Shown here: positions 7,114 through 10,538 of the stretch, in pieces
Layout: each line of letters starts with the position of its first letter
Numbering within the stretch: position 1 is the stretch's first letter
NCBI GenBank assembly: GCA_023425485.1
Contig: JAFACO010000287.1
Coordinates: 1 to 10,538, forward strand
Direction of reading: 5' to 3'
Source: Bacillota bacterium
GTDB taxonomy: Bacteria; Bacillota; Clostridia; Lachnospirales; Lachnospiraceae
DNA: 10,538 nucleotides
Notes under the pieces: generated by a model
The model's database searches: none
What the model was told of the DNA's origin: nothing
Seen by the model: the letters and a program-made list of their open reading frames with translations, nothing else
Position numbers and translations under genes: made by a program

Positions 7114-8136
7114 ATGACAGAGAATACATTAATATTAGCAATAGAAACTTCTTGTGATGAAACGGCAGCAGCCGTTGTAAAAGATGGCAGAGAGGTACTT
7201 TCAAATATTATATCCTCCCAGATAGAGCTTCATAAACTATATGGAGGAGTGGTACCGGAGATTGCCTCCCGAAAACATATAGAAAAAATTAATCAGGTAA
7301 TAGAAGAAGCACTAACAGAAGCGAAGGTAACACTGGAGGATATTACAGCAATAGGCGTAACCTATGGTCCTGGTTTGGTTGGAGCATTATTGGTTGGTGT
7401 GGCAGAAGCGAAAGCAATAAGTTTTGCGACAAAGAAGCCTCTTGTTGGGGTGCATCATATTGAAGGACATGTATCTGCAAATTATATTGAAAATAAAGAA
7501 TTAGAGCCACCCTTTTTATGCTTAATTGTTTCAGGTGGACATACCCATTTAGTCTTAGTAAAAGAGTATGGCGTATATGAAATCATAGGGAGAACTAGAG
7601 ATGATGCGGCTGGAGAAGCCTTTGACAAGGTTGCCAGAGCAATTGGACTTGGGTATCCAGGCGGACCAAAGATTGATAAGTTATCAAAAGAAGGAGACAG
7701 AAAAGCGATTGCTTTTCCCCGTGCTCAAATCGAAGGGGCTCCTTATGACTTTAGCTTTAGCGGTCTTAAATCTGCTGTTTTAAATCATATCAATATATGT
7801 GAAATGAAACAGGAAGAAATCAACCGTGCTGATATTGCTGCTTCCTTTCAAGAAGCAGTAATCGACGTATTGGTTTCAAAAACAATACAGGCAGCTAAGG
7901 ATTATGGGATGAAAAAGGTTGCACTTGCCGGAGGTGTAGCTGCGAACTCCTCCCTTAGAGAGGCAATGGTAGCAGCCTGTTCAAAAAACGGTCTTTCCTT
8001 TTATCATCCCTCACCTGTTTATTGTACGGATAATGCCGCAATGATTGGTGCAGCAGCCTATTATGAATATAAAAGAGGTGCCAGAGCAGGGCTTGATCTA
8101 AATGCTGTTCCTAATCTAAAAATAGGTGAAAGATAA
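7114..8136 (+). CDS. tsaD: tRNA N6-adenosine threonylcarbamoyltransferase TsaD
   Basis: A 340-residue ASKHA-fold enzyme from the ATG at 7114; the frame extends to an ATG at 7093, giving seven more residues. It starts MTENTLILAIETSCDETAAAVV, matching the family. Other landmarks are HHIEGH (114-119), whose second and third His are metal ligands, SGGHTHL (140-146), GGPKID, FSFSGLKSAV, AGGVAANS (272-279) and CTDNAAMIG with the third metal ligand Asp at about 306. TsaD transfers the threonylcarbamoyl group from TC-AMP to A37 of ANN-decoding tRNAs, acting with TsaB and TsaE encoded 2-3 kb upstream. It is separated from them by the small CxxC gene, a terminator and rnz, so it is probably transcribed with rnz. 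All active-site residues I could check are present. Confidence 0.96.
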   Translation: MTENTLILAIETSCDETAAAVVKDGREVLSNIISSQIELHKLYGGVVPEIASRKHIEKINQVIEEALTEAKVTLEDITAIGVTYGPGLVGALLVGVAEAKAISFATKKPLVGVHHIEGHVSANYIENKELEPPFLCLIVSGGHTHLVLVKEYGVYEIIGRTRDDAAGEAFDKVARAIGLGYPGGPKIDKLSKEGDRKAIAFPRAQIEGAPYDFSFSGLKSAVLNHINICEMKQEEINRADIAASFQEAVIDVLVSKTIQAAKDYGMKKVALAGGVAANSSLREAMVAACSKNGLSFYHPSPVYCTDNAAMIGAAAYYEYKRGARAGLDLNAVPNLKIGER

Positions 8137-8204
8137 TAGGGCTAAAATAAATTATAAGAGTATTGATATGATTTATGTAACAGAAAGAGTAATGGAGGCT
8201 AAAT

Positions 8205-8915
8205 ATGGAACATAAGATTACAGCAATAGTGTTAGCTGCTGGACAAGGAACAAGAATGAATACTTCTGTTGCAAAGCAGTTTTTAACATTGCGTGACAAA
8301 CCGGTTCTGTTTTATTCTCTCAAGGCTTTTGAAGATAGCGCTGTTGATGACATTATCCTAGTCACCAGTAAGGAACAGGTGGAATATTGTAAAAGTATAG
8401 TACAGCAGTATGAACTAACTAAAGTATCCTGCATTCTTGAAGGTGGAAAAGAACGGTATGATTCTGTTTATCAAGGATTGCTGCAGGCAAATGGAACTGA
8501 TTATGTTTTAATTCATGATGGAGCAAGACCATTTATTACTCCGGATTTAATTAAAGAAATCATAGAACAGGTTAAGATTACCAAGGCTTGTTTAATTGGT
8601 ACACAGGTGAAAGAAACCATAAAGATTGTTAATTCGGAAGGGGTTGTGATTTCCACCCCTAACCGTAATACTCTATGGGCAGCACAGACTCCCCAAGCTT
8701 TTCAATATGATTCAATTATGATGTCCTATCAGAAGTTTTATAAAGAGCCTGATAAGGAAAAATTGGGAATAACAGATGATGCAATGTTATATGAATTGTA
8801 TCAAAAGATGCCAGTAAAAATGCTGCAAGGTGATTATCACAATATAAAATTGACAACGCCAGAGGATTTATTACTGGCGGAAAAGATTTTGGATCAGATG
8901 AAGGAAGTTAAGTGA
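8205..8915 (+). CDS. ispD: 2-C-methyl-D-erythritol 4-phosphate cytidylyltransferase IspD
   Basis: A 236-residue nucleotidyltransferase of normal length. The CTP-binding block is IVLAAGQGTRMN (8-19) with the conserved Arg17, and KQF (24-26) supplies the catalytic Lys. Further motifs are GGKERYDSV (80-88), HDGARPF (104-110), STPNR (150-154), QTPQAF (161-166), ITDDA (189-193) and NIKLTTPEDL (213-222). IspD couples CTP with MEP to form CDP-ME in the cytoplasmic non-mevalonate isoprenoid pathway. GGAGG (8194-8198) lies 6 bases before the ATG. It follows tsaD by 68 bases with no visible terminator or promoter between, so co-transcription with rnz-tsaD is likely. No terminator was recognised after it. 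No other MEP-pathway gene is in the window. Confidence 0.95.
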   Translation: MEHKITAIVLAAGQGTRMNTSVAKQFLTLRDKPVLFYSLKAFEDSAVDDIILVTSKEQVEYCKSIVQQYELTKVSCILEGGKERYDSVYQGLLQANGTDYVLIHDGARPFITPDLIKEIIEQVKITKACLIGTQVKETIKIVNSEGVVISTPNRNTLWAAQTPQAFQYDSIMMSYQKFYKEPDKEKLGITDDAMLYELYQKMPVKMLQGDYHNIKLTTPEDLLLAEKILDQMKEVK

Positions 8916-9056
8916 GAACATAATTCTTAATATTTCGTAGTTATAGTTAAATAGGAATCTTAAGCATATTTTATTATGTAACAAAATGTCATAGATACAT
9001 GAATGAAGGAATTTAATGCATAAAAATTTATATATTAAAATAAGAATAAATAAGAT

Positions 9057-9108
9057 AAAGATAAATTAAAACAAAGATAAATTAAAACAAAGATAAATTA
9101 AAATAAAG
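9057..9108. repeat. Three tandem copies of a 16-bp AT-rich repeat plus a partial copy
   Basis: The unit AAAGATAAATTAAAAC occurs at 9057-9072 and 9073-9088. A third copy at 9089-9104 ends in T instead of C, and a four-base partial copy (AAAG) follows at 9105-9108. The array ends two bases before a consensus -35 box at 9110. It could act as an UP-like A-tract element, a protein-binding array, or be slippage-generated simple sequence. Confidence 0.9.
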
Positions 9109-9109
9109 A

Positions 9110-9138
9110 TTGACAACAATAAAGAGATAGGGTATACT
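9110..9138 (+). promoter_or_regulatory. Near-consensus sigma-A promoter of the metQ leader
   Basis: TTGACA at 9110-9115, a 17-base spacer, and TATACT at 9133-9138. The expected start is near 9145, about 45 bases before the leader ORF. The A-rich repeats immediately upstream would suit stimulation by the RNA polymerase alpha subunit (inference). Confidence 0.88.
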
Positions 9139-9190
9139 CAAAACCATTAAAGAATATCTGTATTATAGGTAATGATTTGGAGGGTAAACG

Positions 9191-9307
9191 ATGAGAACAT
9201 CATTCATGACAATGTGTAATTATATGTGTGGCATGTGCAGCATGTCGATGGAACATATTTACCCGATAAGTGAATGTGATGTTTTAACGTTGATAAAAAA
9301 GAGATAA
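9191..9307 (+). CDS. 38-residue Met/Cys-rich peptide, candidate leader peptide of metQ
   Basis: An ORF of 38 codons plus TAA, preceded by GGAGGG (9179-9184) with ideal 6-base spacing and by a near-consensus promoter 50 bases upstream, so translation is very likely. Seven of 38 residues are Met (1, 6, 8, 12, 15, 18, 20) and four are Cys (9, 13, 16, 29); the core reads MTMCNYMCGMCSMSM. There is no signal peptide or long hydrophobic segment. A terminator begins 30 bases after the stop, and metQ, encoding a methionine-binding protein, lies 288 bases downstream. The simplest reading is a leader peptide whose Met codons sense charged tRNA-Met. Alternatives are a small metal-binding peptide (Cys9, Cys13 and Cys16 form C-x3-C-x2-C) or a chance ORF. 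I recognise no family. Confidence 0.68.
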   Translation: MRTSFMTMCNYMCGMCSMSMEHIYPISECDVLTLIKKR

Positions 9308-9337
9308 CAACTATTTTGAGTCAATTAAAACTAAGTG

Positions 9338-9370
9338 CAGGAAGCTTATCAAGGCTATCCTGTTTTTTTT
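9338..9370 (+). terminator. Intrinsic terminator after the Met/Cys-rich ORF (candidate attenuator)
   Basis: CAGGA (9338-9342) pairs with TCCTG (9358-9362); after a bulged A at 9357, AGCTT (9343-9347) pairs with AGGCT (9352-9356, one G-U) around the loop ATCA. Eight T residues follow at 9363-9370. It starts 30 bases after the leader ORF stop and lies well upstream of metQ, so it would cut transcripts from the 9110 promoter unless antiterminated. Confidence 0.88.
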
Positions 9371-9441
9371 ATACTGTGCACCTTGTTGCATTAAAGTGAT
9401 AAAAGGTCAAACAGGGCAGACTCTTCCTAGTTTAATAGCAA

Positions 9442-9470
9442 TTGACTACTTAATAAGTAATAATTCTTAT
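9442..9470 (+). promoter_or_regulatory. Possible second metQ promoter overlapping the palindrome
   Basis: TTGACT at 9442-9447 and TCTTAT at 9465-9470 are spaced by 17 bases; the -10 matches the consensus at only four of six positions. The -10 lies within the left arm of the inverted repeat, so a bound regulator would block it. Without this promoter metQ would depend on read-through past the terminator at 9338-9370. Confidence 0.35.
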
Positions 9471-9487
9471 TGTAATAAGAATTATTA
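9458..9487. promoter_or_regulatory. Perfect 14-bp inverted repeat, operator-like
   Basis: TAATAATTCTTATT (9458-9471) is the exact reverse complement of 9474-9487, separated only by GT. No T run follows, so it is not an intrinsic terminator. Its symmetry and position between the leader terminator and metQ, overlapping a possible promoter, suggest a dimeric transcription factor site. It resembles AT-rich Fur/PerR-type sites only loosely and matches no operator I can name. Confidence 0.6.
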
Positions 9488-9595
9488 TGAAGGAAAAAAG
9501 ATATTCAAACTAATGATTTTAGCTGTGCAACAATCCAAAACTTAAAATTGGAATGAAAACACAGAAAAAATAAAAAATTAATAGGAGGCTACATA

Positions 9596-10408
9596 ATGAA
9601 AAAAGTTATTTCAGTATTATTAGTATTAACCTTAGTAAGCGCAGCACTGGTAGGTTGCGGAAAAAAGGGTGGGGAAGACAAAGTTATCACTGTAGGCGCA
9701 AGCATTACACCTCATGCAGAAATTTTAGAGCAGGCTAGAGCAGCCATTGAAGAAGCTGGTTATGAATTGAAGATTGTTGAATATTCCGATTACGTTCAAC
9801 CAAATGTTGCACTTGATGCAGGGGATCTTGATGCGAACTATTTCCAACACGTACCATATCTTAATTCACAAAATGAAGAGAATGGTACAAAATTAGTATC
9901 TGCAGGAATTATTCACTATGAGCCAATGGGTATCTATGCTGGAAAAACAACAAGCCTTGATGCATTAGCAGAGGGAGCTAAAATTGCAGTTCCTAATGAT
10001 ACGACCAATGAAGCAAGAGCTTTATTATTATTAGAAGCACAAGGATTGATTACATTAAAAGAAGGCGTTGGTCTAAATGCTACAAAGAATGATATTGAAG
10101 AGAATCCAAAAAACATAGATATTATTGAACTTGAAGCAGCACAAATTCCAAGATCTAAGCAGGATGTTGATCTTGCGGTAATTAACGGTAATGTTGCATT
10201 AGAGGCTGGATTAAGCGTAGGAACAGATGCATTAGTAGTTGAAGGTAAAGATTCTTTAGCAGCAGAAACTTATGGTAACATCATTGCTGTAAAAGAGGGT
10301 AACGAAGATAGAAAAGATATCAAAGTTCTTCTTGAGGCTCTTCAAAGTGACGCCGTTAAGCAGTTTATTAATGATACTTATGACGGTGCAGTAGTACCCA
10401 AGTTTTAA
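9596..10408 (+). CDS. metQ: MetQ/NlpA-family methionine-binding lipoprotein
   Basis: A 270-residue substrate-binding protein of normal family length. It begins with a lipoprotein signal peptide: basic MKK, a hydrophobic stretch (4-19) and the lipobox LVGC with Cys21 as lipidation site. NlpA-family landmarks follow: GASITPHAEIL (34-44), DANYFQH (79-85), IPNDT-like AVPNDTTNEARALLLL (131-146), EAAQIPRS (180-187) and AVINGNVAL (194-202). MetQ delivers methionine to the MetN-MetI ABC importer from the outer face of the membrane. Related NlpA proteins can bind other ligands, but the Met-rich leader ORF upstream favours methionine. AGGAGG (9583-9588) lies 7 bases before the ATG. No metN or metI is seen on either side; the following 130 bases to the window end hold no gene or clear terminator. 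Confidence 0.92.
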   Translation: MKKVISVLLVLTLVSAALVGCGKKGGEDKVITVGASITPHAEILEQARAAIEEAGYELKIVEYSDYVQPNVALDAGDLDANYFQHVPYLNSQNEENGTKLVSAGIIHYEPMGIYAGKTTSLDALAEGAKIAVPNDTTNEARALLLLEAQGLITLKEGVGLNATKNDIEENPKNIDIIELEAAQIPRSKQDVDLAVINGNVALEAGLSVGTDALVVEGKDSLAAETYGNIIAVKEGNEDRKDIKVLLEALQSDAVKQFINDTYDGAVVPKF

Positions 10409-10538
10409 ATAAGAGGTCATAATTATTTAATAAGAATATCTGCAATATGTAAATACGCATTTAGTTAATAATATTGAACTAAAATATTAGAAAAGGCTAT
10501 TCATTAATGGATGACATCAATTCATCTATTTGAATAAG

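Larger units (their letters stand above)
8916..9595 (+). other. 680-base intergenic region: tandem repeats, promoter, leader ORF, terminator, operator-like palindrome
   Basis: From 8916 to 9056 the DNA is very AT-rich and I see no gene, terminator or RNA in it. From 9057 a tandem repeat runs into a promoter (9110-9138), then a 38-codon Met/Cys-rich ORF (9191-9307) and an intrinsic terminator (9338-9370). A perfect inverted repeat occupies 9458-9487, with a possible promoter overlapping it. The stretches 9371-9441 and 9488-9580 show nothing recognisable. No SAM (S-box) or T-box riboswitch consensus was found. Confidence 0.8.

Noticed and set aside
9016..9069. 17-codon ORF preceded by AAGGA
   Set aside because: Its sequence is Lys/Ile/Asn low complexity forced by the AT-rich repeat, and no promoter was seen upstream.
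9345..9353. CTTATCAAG resembles the first bases of a SAM-I (S-box) riboswitch
   Set aside because: None of the rest of the S-box core follows; these bases form the terminator arm and loop instead.
10409..10538. Possible hairpins after metQ around ATTCATTAATGGATGACATC
   Set aside because: Pairing is short and imperfect with no T run, so it is not supportable as a terminator.

Overview
The window looks like chromosomal DNA of a low-G+C Firmicute, most likely a Lachnospiraceae / Clostridium cluster XIVa organism. The evidence is AT-rich intergenic DNA, strong AGGAGG-type ribosome binding sites, U-tailed intrinsic terminators, an FMN riboswitch in front of a RibU-type transporter, and Firmicute-type housekeeping proteins. 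Family-level placement is an inference from protein character; no search was run. All convincing genes are on the + strand and the content is mostly core functions. No mobile element, CRISPR array, rRNA or tRNA was seen.

Layout. (1) 1-2609: the C-terminal three quarters of the RNA-binding protein Tex, cut by the window edge, then a three-helix membrane protein with a DUF218 (YdcF/SanA-like) domain. (2) 2690-3841: a self-contained riboflavin-uptake unit made of a sigma-A promoter, an FMN riboswitch with its own terminator, ribU, and a closing terminator. (3) 3851-5966: tsaE-tsaB-rimI and a small two-CxxC protein, closed by a long hairpin terminator. (4) 6120-8915: rnz (tRNA 3' processing), tsaD (t6A modification) and ispD (isoprenoid synthesis), closely spaced and co-directional. 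(5) 8916-9595: a 680-base gap that holds the most unusual material. (6) 9596-10408: metQ, a methionine-binding lipoprotein, followed by 130 bases with nothing recognised.

How the genes work together. TsaE, TsaB and TsaD are three of the four proteins that make N6-threonylcarbamoyladenosine at A37 of ANN-decoding tRNAs; TsaC is not in the window. RNase Z matures tRNA 3' ends and RimI acetylates ribosomal protein S18, so regions 3 and 4 are a translation-quality neighbourhood. ribU is a vitamin scavenging gene under direct FMN control.

The most interesting region is the metQ leader. Three tandem 16-bp repeats run into a near-consensus promoter (TTGACA-17-TATACT). Next comes a perfectly spaced Shine-Dalgarno and a 38-codon ORF carrying seven Met and four Cys codons, then an intrinsic terminator. 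A segment just after the Met cluster can pair with the terminator's 5' arm. This is the geometry of a translation-dependent attenuator sensing methionine, placed upstream of a methionine transporter gene with no S-box. A second element, a perfect 14-bp-arm inverted repeat, lies between that terminator and metQ and looks like an operator. These regulatory readings are inferences from the sequence.
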